A stretch of 48,247 bases of DNA from an uncultured Veillonellaceae bacterium (GTDB taxonomy: Bacteria; Bacillota; Negativicutes; Selenomonadales; Selenomonadaceae). The notes under the pieces were generated by a model. It did not search any database and was not told the origin of the DNA. It saw only the letters and a program-made list of their open reading frames with translations. Location: NCBI GenBank assembly GCA_900315615.1, contig OMZT01000021.1:1-48247 (forward strand), given 5' to 3'. Shown one piece after another: positions 14,038-26,633 of the stretch. A program made the translations under genes and the position numbers. Positions within the stretch are counted from its first letter, which is position 1; every line of letters begins with the position of its first letter.

Positions 14038-16950
14038 ATGAAAGTAGGGGACATAGTCCACGGATTTAAGGTATTGAGCAGAGAAACTGTTGATGAAGTT
14101 TCTTCCGTAGCATATGAAATGGAACATATCAAAAGTGGTGCCAGGCTCTTTTACCTTTCAAATGATGATGATAATAAAGTTTTCTCGATTTCTTTCCGTA
14201 CACCGCCGGAGGATGATACGGGGGTAGCACATATAGTTGAGCATTCCACTCTTTGTGGATCGCGTAAGTATCCCTTGAAAGAGCCATTCGTTGAGCTCGT
14301 TAAGGGATCGCTGAATACATTCCTGAATGCAATGACATTCCCAGATAAAACGATGTACCCATTAGCGAGTAGGAATGATAAGGATTTCCAAAATCTAATG
14401 GATGTGTATCTGGACGCGGTGTTTCATCCTGCAATGCTTCATACACCAGAGGTTTTTATGCAGGAGGGCTGGCACTATGAGATGGATGGGATGGATAAGC
14501 CGCTCAGACTCAGTGGAGTCGTATACAATGAGATGAAGGGAGCACTCTCATCACCGGATGATCTGTTATCAAGGAAGATGATGTCTGCTCTTTATCCTGA
14601 TACGGCATATTCATATGAATCTGGTGGGGATCCGGAATCTATACCGAATCTGACACAGGAAGGGTTCGTTGGATTCCACAAGAAATTCTATCATCCCGCT
14701 AACAGTTACATTTACTTATATGGCAAGATGGATATAGATGAAAAGTTGTCTTACCTGGATAGCGAATATCTGTCACAATATGACCGTATAGATCCGCATT
14801 CTGAATTGGATTATCAGAAGCCATTTGATAAGATGCAAGAGGTGATAGAGTACTATCCTGTAGGCTCGGATGAGGATACGAAGGGGCGTACCTATATTGC
14901 ACTTTCATTGAGCGTATCCAGATATGATGATGCTGAGACATTGCTTGCTTTGGAGATTTTAGAGTCGGCGCTGTTCAGATCAGAAGCTGCCCCGGTCAGA
15001 AAAGCCATATTAGAGGCAGGCATTGGAAAAGATATTGGCACGAATTTCAGTGATGAACTGCTACAGCCTATGTTCTCTGTCATATTGGAAGGCTCAGATT
15101 CTGAAAAAAAGGGTCGTTTTCTTTCAATTGTCAAGGATACGATATCAGAACTCGTTCGTAATGGCATAGATAAGACACTACTTGAAGCGGCAATCAACCC
15201 ATTAGAATTTAAGCTGCGTGAAGCAGACTTCGGAGCGTTCCCGAAAGGGCTCATATACGGTATACGTATAATGAACAGCTGGTTATATGGCGGCAGCCCG
15301 TCAATCTACCTGCATTATGAAGATTTACTGCGCAAGATGCGTGATGGCCTGAATACAAGATATTTTGAAGATATCGCAGATAAGATACTGCTTAAGAATC
15401 CGCATCAGGTTCTTGTCATCATGGAGCCAGATAAAGAGCTTGCGGAAAAACGTGAAAAGAGATTGGCGGAAAGTCTCGCAGCCAAGAAAGCGTCTATGAG
15501 TCAGGAAGAACTACAAGCACTGATGGATAATGCACATCATCTAAAGGAACGTCAGCAATCTCCAGAAACGCCGGAAGCATTGGCAACGATTCCACTATTG
15601 AAACGTGATGATATCAAAAAGGAAAGCGACGATCTTCCGCTCGAAGTTATCGATGTGGATCAGGTTAAGCTCCTATATTCGGACATCGAGACAAATGGTA
15701 TAGCATATATATCTTTCTACTTTGATATGCGTACGCTTCCGCAAGAGTTGATACCGTATGCATTCATGCTCGGAGCTTTATTGGGAGCCGTAGATACTAA
15801 ATCACGGAGTTACACAGAACTTGTGAATGAAATAAATCTTCATACGGGCGGATTTACATTCGAGTCGACGTCCATTCGTAAGAAAGACGATCCTGATGTG
15901 TGGAGACCGGTATTCAAGATTAAATCAAAGGTTCTGCTGCCTAAGACTCACGAGGCTTTCAGGATAATGCGCGAGCTCATGCAGAGCAGATTCAGCGATA
16001 AGAAGCGTATATATGATCTCTTGAAGGTGGCACGCGCCGGCTTCGAGTCAGACGTGCTTGCAGCGCCACAAACGTTGATGGCGATTCGCCTGGGTTCTTA
16101 CTTATCAGAGGCTGGCGCCTTTGCAGAAAATGGTGGACTGAGCGCATATCCATTCCTGTGCAATATAATCGATGATTTCGATAGAAAATATGAAGAAACC
16201 GCTTCTAAGCTTGTAAAGACCTTGGAACTGATTGCCAGTAAGAATGGATTGATTGTTGGACTGACCGCACCACGTGAGTCGCTCAAGCCTTTCTTGGACG
16301 AACTGAAAGCCTTTTTGGATGATCTTCCAGAGCATACAGAGGCACCTGCATGGCATTTCAATATCACGAATGCGAATGAAGGCATATATGCGGCAAGTGC
16401 CGTTCAGTATGTTGGCAAGGCAGGCAACTTCCTACGTCATGGTTTTAAATATACCGGAGCAATGCGCGTACTTGAAACTATGCTTAGGTATGGATATTTT
16501 TGGACGAAAATACGCGTTCAGGGGGGAGCTTATGGTGCTTCTACACGCATAACGCGCTCTGGATTGATGATGTTCTCATCCTACAGGGATCCAAACCTGA
16601 GAGAAACGTTGGATGTCTTTGACCATACGGCAGAAGCCGTTGCTGCGTATAATGCTTCGCCACGCGAGCTTGATAAGCTTGTCATTGGTACTATTAGCGG
16701 CCTTGATACACCTCTAACACCTAAAATGAAGGGTAATTTGGCAGCAAATTGCTGGCTGGAGGGCATCACGAAAGAGGATCGTCAAAGAACCCGCGATGAG
16801 GTGCTTGGTGTAACATTAGATGATTTGCATTCGCTTGCACCAGTAATAGATTCAGTGATGAAGGACAATGTATTCTGTGTATTCGGCGGAGATGCTAAGA
16901 TTAGAGCGGATAAAGATATTTTTGGCAGCCTTGTGCCGGCCATGAAATAA
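14038..16950 (+). CDS. Insulinase-family (M16C) metallopeptidase
   Basis: ATG 14038 has AAGGAG upstream at good spacing; the longer open frame starts between the -10 box and the leader and is rejected. The 970-aa protein has the inverted zinc motif HxxEH (H65-H69, HIVEH) followed by TLCGSRKYPLKEPF, the hallmark of presequence-protease/Cym1-like M16C enzymes. It then shows the four-domain, two-half architecture with a central helical hairpin (about 480-530, rich in E, K and A). These proteases degrade short unfolded peptides inside a closed chamber. It is probably cytoplasmic, as no signal peptide is seen. dapA follows 62 bp later and may share the transcript. Confidence 0.93.
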   Translation: MKVGDIVHGFKVLSRETVDEVSSVAYEMEHIKSGARLFYLSNDDDNKVFSISFRTPPEDDTGVAHIVEHSTLCGSRKYPLKEPFVELVKGSLNTFLNAMTFPDKTMYPLASRNDKDFQNLMDVYLDAVFHPAMLHTPEVFMQEGWHYEMDGMDKPLRLSGVVYNEMKGALSSPDDLLSRKMMSALYPDTAYSYESGGDPESIPNLTQEGFVGFHKKFYHPANSYIYLYGKMDIDEKLSYLDSEYLSQYDRIDPHSELDYQKPFDKMQEVIEYYPVGSDEDTKGRTYIALSLSVSRYDDAETLLALEILESALFRSEAAPVRKAILEAGIGKDIGTNFSDELLQPMFSVILEGSDSEKKGRFLSIVKDTISELVRNGIDKTLLEAAINPLEFKLREADFGAFPKGLIYGIRIMNSWLYGGSPSIYLHYEDLLRKMRDGLNTRYFEDIADKILLKNPHQVLVIMEPDKELAEKREKRLAESLAAKKASMSQEELQALMDNAHHLKERQQSPETPEALATIPLLKRDDIKKESDDLPLEVIDVDQVKLLYSDIETNGIAYISFYFDMRTLPQELIPYAFMLGALLGAVDTKSRSYTELVNEINLHTGGFTFESTSIRKKDDPDVWRPVFKIKSKVLLPKTHEAFRIMRELMQSRFSDKKRIYDLLKVARAGFESDVLAAPQTLMAIRLGSYLSEAGAFAENGGLSAYPFLCNIIDDFDRKYEETASKLVKTLELIASKNGLIVGLTAPRESLKPFLDELKAFLDDLPEHTEAPAWHFNITNANEGIYAASAVQYVGKAGNFLRHGFKYTGAMRVLETMLRYGYFWTKIRVQGGAYGASTRITRSGLMMFSSYRDPNLRETLDVFDHTAEAVAAYNASPRELDKLVIGTISGLDTPLTPKMKGNLAANCWLEGITKEDRQRTRDEVLGVTLDDLHSLAPVIDSVMKDNVFCVFGGDAKIRADKDIFGSLVPAMK

Positions 16951-17012
16951 GGAAGCACGGGAAATCTGCTTCTGTATGCCGTAAAATGCGTATATTGAGA
17001 GGGGAATTTCTT

Positions 17013-17900
17013 ATGAGTAACGAGATATTCAAAGGCGCTGGCGTAGCTATTGTTACACCATTTACTGAGGATGGTGTAAACTTTGATGAACTGGGTCGTA
17101 TCATTGAGGATCAGATTACTGGTGGCACCGACTCTATCGTAATAACAGGCACCAGTGGAGAATCAGCTACGATGTCTGATGAGGAGCATAGAGCAGCAAT
17201 CAAATACGCTGTAGACAAAGTCGCTGGGCGTATACCCGTCATTGCGGGTACTGGCTCCAACGAGACAGCATATGCGGTCGAGCTTTCAAAATATGCAGAA
17301 AGCGTTGGGGCAGATGCATTGCTCGTCGTTACGCCGTATTACAATAAGGCTACACAGAAGGGACTTATAAAGCATTTCACAACGATTGCGGATAGTGTTA
17401 ACGTGCCGATTGTGCTTTATAATGTTCCATCAAGGACAGGAGTCAATATAACAGTATCTACATTTAAGGAGCTTTCCCAGCATCCTAATATCAAGGCTGT
17501 AAAGGCAGCTTCGGGCAACATGTCGCAGATCATGCGCGTGCGTGCAGCATGCGGCGATGACCTCGATATATATTCGGGTAATGATGATCAGATTGTCCCA
17601 ATCCTTTCACTCGGTGGTAAAGGCGTTATTTCTGTCCTTTCCAATATCGCGCCTAAGGAAACGCATGATATGTGTCAGCTTTACTTCGACGGTAGGGTCG
17701 AGGAATCCATGAAAATGCAGCTCGATTATGCAGACCTCATCGATGCGTTGTTCATTGAAGTAAATCCTATACCTGTTAAGACTGCAATGAGGCTTATGGG
17801 ATACAACGCAGGCCCTCTTAGAATGCCACTTTGTGACATGGAGTCAGAGCATATAGAGGTATTGAAGATTGCGATGCGCCGTCATGGTCTGATTAAATAA
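17013..17900 (+). CDS. dapA: 4-hydroxy-tetrahydrodipicolinate synthase
   Basis: This (beta/alpha)8 Schiff-base aldolase condenses pyruvate with aspartate semialdehyde, the first committed step of lysine and diaminopimelate synthesis. GAGAGGGG precedes ATG 17013. The 295-aa length is typical. Visible signatures are GTSGESATM near residues 46-54, LYNVPSRTGVN with the proton-relay tyrosine, and AVKAASGN with the Schiff-base lysine. The common GTTGES motif reads GTSGES here (Ser48 where Thr is usual), a conservative change. A strong terminator follows at 17921-17948. Confidence 0.95.
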   Translation: MSNEIFKGAGVAIVTPFTEDGVNFDELGRIIEDQITGGTDSIVITGTSGESATMSDEEHRAAIKYAVDKVAGRIPVIAGTGSNETAYAVELSKYAESVGADALLVVTPYYNKATQKGLIKHFTTIADSVNVPIVLYNVPSRTGVNITVSTFKELSQHPNIKAVKAASGNMSQIMRVRAACGDDLDIYSGNDDQIVPILSLGGKGVISVLSNIAPKETHDMCQLYFDGRVEESMKMQLDYADLIDALFIEVNPIPVKTAMRLMGYNAGPLRMPLCDMESEHIEVLKIAMRRHGLIK

Positions 17901-17920
17901 TATCTCAGGATAAGTATTTG

Positions 17921-17948
17921 ACAGCAGCTGTAACCAGCTGCTGTTTTT
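17921..17948 (+). terminator. Intrinsic terminator after dapA
   Basis: A perfect 10-bp stem (ACAGCAGCTG 17921-17930 with CAGCTGCTGT 17935-17944) with a TAAC loop is followed by TTTT. Confidence 0.92.
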
Positions 17949-18002
17949 ATTGCAGGTGATATAGTGTATCGTAGTGATACTTTTTGGTGAAGCAAATCAA
18001 AA

Positions 18003-18031
18003 GTGTTTTTCGTTCCGTTTTATGATATAAT
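18003..18031 (+). promoter_or_regulatory. Promoter of the nucleoid-protein gene
   Basis: A perfect -10 box TATAAT (18026-18031) is present; the -35 region at 17 bp spacing (GTGTTT, 18003-18008) is weak. The ATG at 18072 follows after about 40 nt. Confidence 0.55.
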
Positions 18032-18071
18032 GGTCATTACTGTGTTTATCAGGTGAAGAGGGGGCGACGTG

Positions 18072-19070
18072 ATGATTGTTATAGATAGGGCTATACTTCA
18101 TATATTGGATTTGAATGCTGGCAGTACTGTTTTATCTGATGCGGAGCTTACATTGTCTGAGGGTGTCAGACAATACCTTGTAAAGCATATAGAGCGTTCA
18201 CTTACGAGCCAGGACGCCCGGGCTGGGAAATTTTATGATGACAGCCAGTTCAAGGCTTCTATGGATGATTATCTTGCTGAAAAAATTGACTTCATCACAT
18301 TTACGAGTAATCAGGCAAAGGTTCTTGAGCAAACGCTGCTTCAAGCGGATGAAATGAAGCCTATCGATCTCATTATATGTGATATACATGTCGATGATGT
18401 ACGTAAGATAATTATATTGAAATCCTTGAACCATCAGGGATTCATGCATCAGATAGTAAAGAATGATGATGGTTTCGCTAATGAGATAGTGGATGAGTAT
18501 GCCATCCTTCCAGGCATGACCCAGCATATAGATGAATTCGCGGTTATTGATCCAGCGGATGATAGTATATCCGTACGTACAAAACGATATACAATAAATG
18601 GAAACAGTATATATGCACTCACAGAGGCGCTTCTTGAGTGCAGTCAGGCACCATCACCAAAGGAGACACTAAAGAAAGTCAATAAAGTAGTGCAAGACGT
18701 AGCAAAGGCTTATGGACAGGATGGCATAGAGGCAGCAGCCGCGATGAAGTCATCCATAGTAGCAGATCTCAGTGAATCTGATGAGGTTGACCCAATAGAG
18801 ATAGGTAGCAAGGTGTTCACCAATACATCAATGCGTGAGGATTATGAAGCTCAGATGAAGGAATCGGGCTTTACAGAGCCTGTGCACGTGAATCAAGAAC
18901 GCACGGTGAAGCGCCTTGTCAGTCATAAATTAAAGACGGATACGGGAATTGAGCTTTCCATACCGGTGGATTATTTCGATAACACCGATTATGTGGAATT
19001 CAATCATGATCCTGATGGATCGTATTCTATTACGCTAAAGCACATTCAGGATATACAAAATCGAAATTAA
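18072..19070 (+). CDS. 37-kDa nucleoid-associated protein (NdpA/YejK family)
   Basis: The 332-aa product starts MIVIDRAILHILDLNAGSTVLSD, which matches the start of nucleoid-associated NdpA-like proteins (pfam04245 type). FKASMDDYLAEKIDFITFTSNQAKVL and a C-terminal IPVDYF/YVEFNHDPDGSYSITLKHI block follow. Family members associate with the nucleoid; their precise role is poorly defined. ATG 18072 fits the GAGGGGG Shine-Dalgarno site better than the adjacent GTG at 18069. The gene has its own -10 box upstream and runs into the PLP-enzyme gene 30 bp later, probably as one transcript. Confidence 0.8.
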   Translation: MIVIDRAILHILDLNAGSTVLSDAELTLSEGVRQYLVKHIERSLTSQDARAGKFYDDSQFKASMDDYLAEKIDFITFTSNQAKVLEQTLLQADEMKPIDLIICDIHVDDVRKIIILKSLNHQGFMHQIVKNDDGFANEIVDEYAILPGMTQHIDEFAVIDPADDSISVRTKRYTINGNSIYALTEALLECSQAPSPKETLKKVNKVVQDVAKAYGQDGIEAAAAMKSSIVADLSESDEVDPIEIGSKVFTNTSMREDYEAQMKESGFTEPVHVNQERTVKRLVSHKLKTDTGIELSIPVDYFDNTDYVEFNHDPDGSYSITLKHIQDIQNRN

Positions 19071-19100
19071 TCTATATGCTCATACGAGGGGGAATTGAAT

Positions 19101-20345
19101 TTGGCATTTTCTGAGAAGCTTATGGCACTTAGTGCTCAAGTGATGGATGAGGAATCTGCTGCATTTAAACGCGTTGATAGTATTGCCGAGAAAAATACGC
19201 TCAAGGTGCTTGATGCTATGAGAGATGTGAGGCTTGCGGCATCACATTTTACGATATCGAATGGATATGCATATGATGATATAGGGCGCTCTAAGCTGGA
19301 TGAGCTGTATGCTAGGACATTCGGTGCTGAGCGTGCGTTAGTGCGCACTCAATTCGTATCTGGTACGCACGCATTGGCTACAGTCCTGCTTGGAATACTC
19401 CGTCCCGGAGACAAGCTCGTATCGATTGCGGGTGCGCCGTATGATACTATGCAAACGGTCATCGGATACGAATCAGAAAGCCATGGGTCATTGAAAGAGT
19501 TCGGTGTAAAGTATGATGAATTACCAATAAAGGACGGAAAGGTAGATATAGAAGGTATCCAGGACAAGGTTTCTAAAGATACTACTATGGTATTGATCCA
19601 GCGATCACGTGGGTACAGTATGCGCAATACACTGACTATCAATGACATAAAGCGGATTACAGATAGGGTACATAACATTAATCCGAATTGCATATGCTTT
19701 GTGGATAATTGTTATGGGGAATTTACAGATATAATCGAGCCAGTTCAGGCCGGAGCCGATATCATGGCCGGTTCGCTTATAAAGAATCCAGGTGGTGGAA
19801 TTGCCCCAACAGGAGGATATATCACTGGCCGTAACGATTTAGTAGAATTGACATCTTACAGATTGACTGCACCGGGAATGGGCGATGAGCTGGGTGCATC
19901 ACTTGCTTCTAACAGGCTGTTGTTTGAAGGCTTTTTCCTCGCCCCTCACGTGACGGCGCAGGCTGTGAAGGGAGCTATCTTTGCAGCCGGGTTATTTAAA
20001 AGGCTGGGGTATAAGACTTTGCCGCCGGCAGATGAGCCACGTAATGATATCATTCAGGCGATTGAGCTTGGAAGCCCCGAAAAATTGAGAGCATTTTGCC
20101 GTGGCGTCCAAAAATATTCTCCAGTTGACTCATATGCTGCCCCGGAGCCATGGGACATGCCGGGATATGAAGATCAGATTATCATGGCTGCAGGTACATT
20201 CGTGCAAGGATCCTCTATAGAATTTAGTGCCGATGGTCCAATGCGTGAGCCTTATAATGTATATCTACAGGGCGGATTGACGTTTGAACATGCTCGCATT
20301 GGTATATTGGGTGCAGCGCAGGAGATAGAGGATTTGGAGAAATAA
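19101..20345 (+). CDS. Methionine gamma-lyase-like PLP enzyme (aluminium resistance protein family)
   Basis: The 414-aa fold-type I PLP enzyme belongs to the COG4100 group, annotated as aluminium-resistance or methionine gamma-lyase family protein (YnbB-like). The start is TTG 19101, 8 nt after GAGGGGG; an in-frame TTG at 19095 lies too close to that site. Landmarks are RTQFVSGTHALATVLLGILRPGD (PLP phosphate region), FVDNCYGEF with the pyridine-nitrogen aspartate, and MAGSLIKNPGGGIAPTGGYI containing the likely Schiff-base lysine. The reaction in vivo is not established for most members; sulfur amino-acid cleavage is the family-based guess. Confidence 0.88.
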   Translation: MAFSEKLMALSAQVMDEESAAFKRVDSIAEKNTLKVLDAMRDVRLAASHFTISNGYAYDDIGRSKLDELYARTFGAERALVRTQFVSGTHALATVLLGILRPGDKLVSIAGAPYDTMQTVIGYESESHGSLKEFGVKYDELPIKDGKVDIEGIQDKVSKDTTMVLIQRSRGYSMRNTLTINDIKRITDRVHNINPNCICFVDNCYGEFTDIIEPVQAGADIMAGSLIKNPGGGIAPTGGYITGRNDLVELTSYRLTAPGMGDELGASLASNRLLFEGFFLAPHVTAQAVKGAIFAAGLFKRLGYKTLPPADEPRNDIIQAIELGSPEKLRAFCRGVQKYSPVDSYAAPEPWDMPGYEDQIIMAAGTFVQGSSIEFSADGPMREPYNVYLQGGLTFEHARIGILGAAQEIEDLEK

Positions 20346-20364
20346 GGTCATATAGTGAGATTTT

Positions 20365-20393
20365 TTGAAAAAAATTGCCTATCATGATATAAT
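20365..20393 (+). promoter_or_regulatory. Promoter of the Mn-pyrophosphatase gene
   Basis: TTGAAA (20365-20370) and TATAAT (20388-20393) are separated by 17 bp; the TTG start is at 20436. Confidence 0.85.
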
Positions 20394-20435
20394 GAAGCCT
20401 GAAGTAATTTTGTGATGAAAATGGAGGTAGTTCTC

Positions 20436-22082
20436 TTGAATAAGCAGAAGCCAATCTACTGCATAGGACATCGGAATCCGGATACTGACTCTATCTGTTC
20501 GGCTATCGGATATGCACATCTGAAACAGGCACTTGGTGAAGATGTGGTTCCAGCCAGGGCTGGCAAGATTAATAATGAAACGAAATATGCTCTGGATTAT
20601 TTCCATGTAGAGCAGCCAATGCTGTTGGTAGATCTTTATCCACGTGTGCAGGATATCACGCAGGATTGCCGCATTGTAGTAAGGCAGCATGATACGCTTC
20701 GGCACTTGGGAGAAGTCATGCGTCAAAATGATCTAAAGTCCGTTCCTGTTACTGACAGCAAGGGAAAACTCGTTGGGATGGTCACGGTCAGCGACCTTGC
20801 GAATAGGTACTTCCAGGAGCTTAGCATGCAGAACCTGGCTGATTCGCGTGTAAGGTTCCGCGATATCATCAGCGCATTGGATGCGGAGACAGTGGTGAAC
20901 GGTGATGAAGGCGCATTCATACGTGGCAATGTTCGTATTGCTGCTGGAAGCCTGAAGACGATAAAGAGCGTTATCGGCAAAGATGACATAGTACTTATCG
21001 GCGATCGTCACGATGAAACGCTTATCGATTGCCTTAATCAGGACATCGCTTGCCTGATCGTAACAGGTAATGGCAGAGTCGCTTCTGATGTTGTTGAGCT
21101 GGCAGAAGAGAGACATATGTTTATTCTCTCTACTCCATATGATACTTATACTGCTGCTCGTTTGATCAACCAGTGTGTTCCTGTACGTCGTATCATGCGC
21201 GAAAATCTTGTCTGCTTTAAGCCGACAGATCTCTTGAGTGATATTAAAGGCACGATGGATTCAACGAACTATCGCAACTATCCTGTTGTAGAGAATGATC
21301 GTATCGTCGGACTCGTAAGCCGTGATAAAATGATGGTGCCTGAGCGTGTGCGCGTAATCCTTGTAGACCATAATGAGCGTACACAGGCAGTAGAGGGCAT
21401 AGAAGAGGCACGAATCGTAGAGATCATCGATCATCATCGCCTTGGCGGCATACAGACTGGTGAGCCGATCTTCACACGTCAGGAGCCGGTTGGATGCACG
21501 GCGACGATTGTTGCAAACATGCATTGGCACAGGGATGTAGACCTACCTGCATCTATCGCGGGACTTCTGCTTTCTGCTATCATTTCTGATACGGTTCTTT
21601 TCAAATCTCCAACGTGCACGGATTATGATAGAGAGACGGCGAAGAAGCTCGCAGATATTGCTGGCGTCGATCTTCAGAGTTATGGCCTTGAGATGCTGAA
21701 GGCAGGCTCGGGCGTAGGTGACATGTCCCCAGCTGAGATTGTGAAGAACGATATGAAGGAATTCGTTATAGGCGATTACCATGTAATCATTAGCCAGATA
21801 TCTGTGATGGATACCAAGGAAGTCATGGATATGGAAGATGATATCATAAAGAGCATGAATCACGTATGTGATAGTGAAGGCTATGATCTCAGCCTTATCA
21901 TGGTTACTAATATACTCGAAGAAGCTACTACACTTCTTTTCGCCGGTTCACCACGTACGCTCATTGGTGAGGCATTCCATAAGGATGCCAGCGGTACACA
22001 TATATACTTGCCTGGTGTCATGAGCCGCAAAAAGCAGATTGTACCGCCTTTGACGGAAGCTGTGAAATTGATAAAGAAGTAA
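20436..22082 (+). CDS. ppaC: Manganese-dependent inorganic pyrophosphatase with CBS-DRTGG insert
   Basis: This family II (DHH) pyrophosphatase hydrolyses pyrophosphate to phosphate and drives biosynthesis. The start is TTG 20436, with GGAGG (20423-20427) at 8-nt spacing. The 548-aa domain order is the N-terminal DHH part with HRNPDTDS (H12, D16, D18), CBS1 (about 67-130), DRTGG (about 180-245), CBS2 (about 250-305), the DHH motif D332-H333-H334 and the C-terminal DHHA2 domain (about 430-545). The CBS pair binds adenine nucleotides in characterised clostridial homologues, giving inhibition by AMP/ADP and activation by ATP or diadenosine polyphosphates. It is monocistronic: its own promoter lies upstream and a terminator follows. 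Confidence 0.93.
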   Translation: MNKQKPIYCIGHRNPDTDSICSAIGYAHLKQALGEDVVPARAGKINNETKYALDYFHVEQPMLLVDLYPRVQDITQDCRIVVRQHDTLRHLGEVMRQNDLKSVPVTDSKGKLVGMVTVSDLANRYFQELSMQNLADSRVRFRDIISALDAETVVNGDEGAFIRGNVRIAAGSLKTIKSVIGKDDIVLIGDRHDETLIDCLNQDIACLIVTGNGRVASDVVELAEERHMFILSTPYDTYTAARLINQCVPVRRIMRENLVCFKPTDLLSDIKGTMDSTNYRNYPVVENDRIVGLVSRDKMMVPERVRVILVDHNERTQAVEGIEEARIVEIIDHHRLGGIQTGEPIFTRQEPVGCTATIVANMHWHRDVDLPASIAGLLLSAIISDTVLFKSPTCTDYDRETAKKLADIAGVDLQSYGLEMLKAGSGVGDMSPAEIVKNDMKEFVIGDYHVIISQISVMDTKEVMDMEDDIIKSMNHVCDSEGYDLSLIMVTNILEEATTLLFAGSPRTLIGEAFHKDASGTHIYLPGVMSRKKQIVPPLTEAVKLIKK

Positions 22083-22100
22083 TTACATATGACTTTGACA

Positions 22101-22132
22101 GGCTGCTGCCGGAATGCTGGCGGCAGCCTTTT
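22101..22132 (+). terminator. Intrinsic terminator after pyrophosphatase gene
   Basis: A 10-bp GC-rich stem (22101-22110 with 22119-22128, one G-T pair) and an 8-nt loop are followed by TTTT (22129-22132). Confidence 0.88.
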
Positions 22133-22167
22133 GAAGTACAGGACTCATATTGGCAGGAGTGTTCCAT

Positions 22168-26527
<4,360 letters not shown>

Positions 26528-26535
26528 TTTTGTAC

Positions 26536-26565
26536 TTGCCAATAGCTATTATTAAGGTGTAAACT
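26536..26565 (+). promoter_or_regulatory. Possible alaS promoter
   Basis: TTGCCA (26536-26541) and TAAACT (26560-26565) are 18 bp apart in the 106-bp gap before alaS. The match is moderate. The gap is too short for a T-box leader, which many Firmicute synthetase genes carry. Confidence 0.45.
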
Positions 26566-26633
26566 AAATAAGATATGTCTTGAAATGAAGGCAATGCCGC
26601 AAGGTTTGCCAAATAATATGGGGGTAGATTGGT

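Noticed and set aside
26528-26633. T-box leader upstream of alaS
   Set aside because: Only 106 bp separate ligA and alaS, and no AGGGTGGNACCGCG-type T-box sequence or specifier stem is visible.
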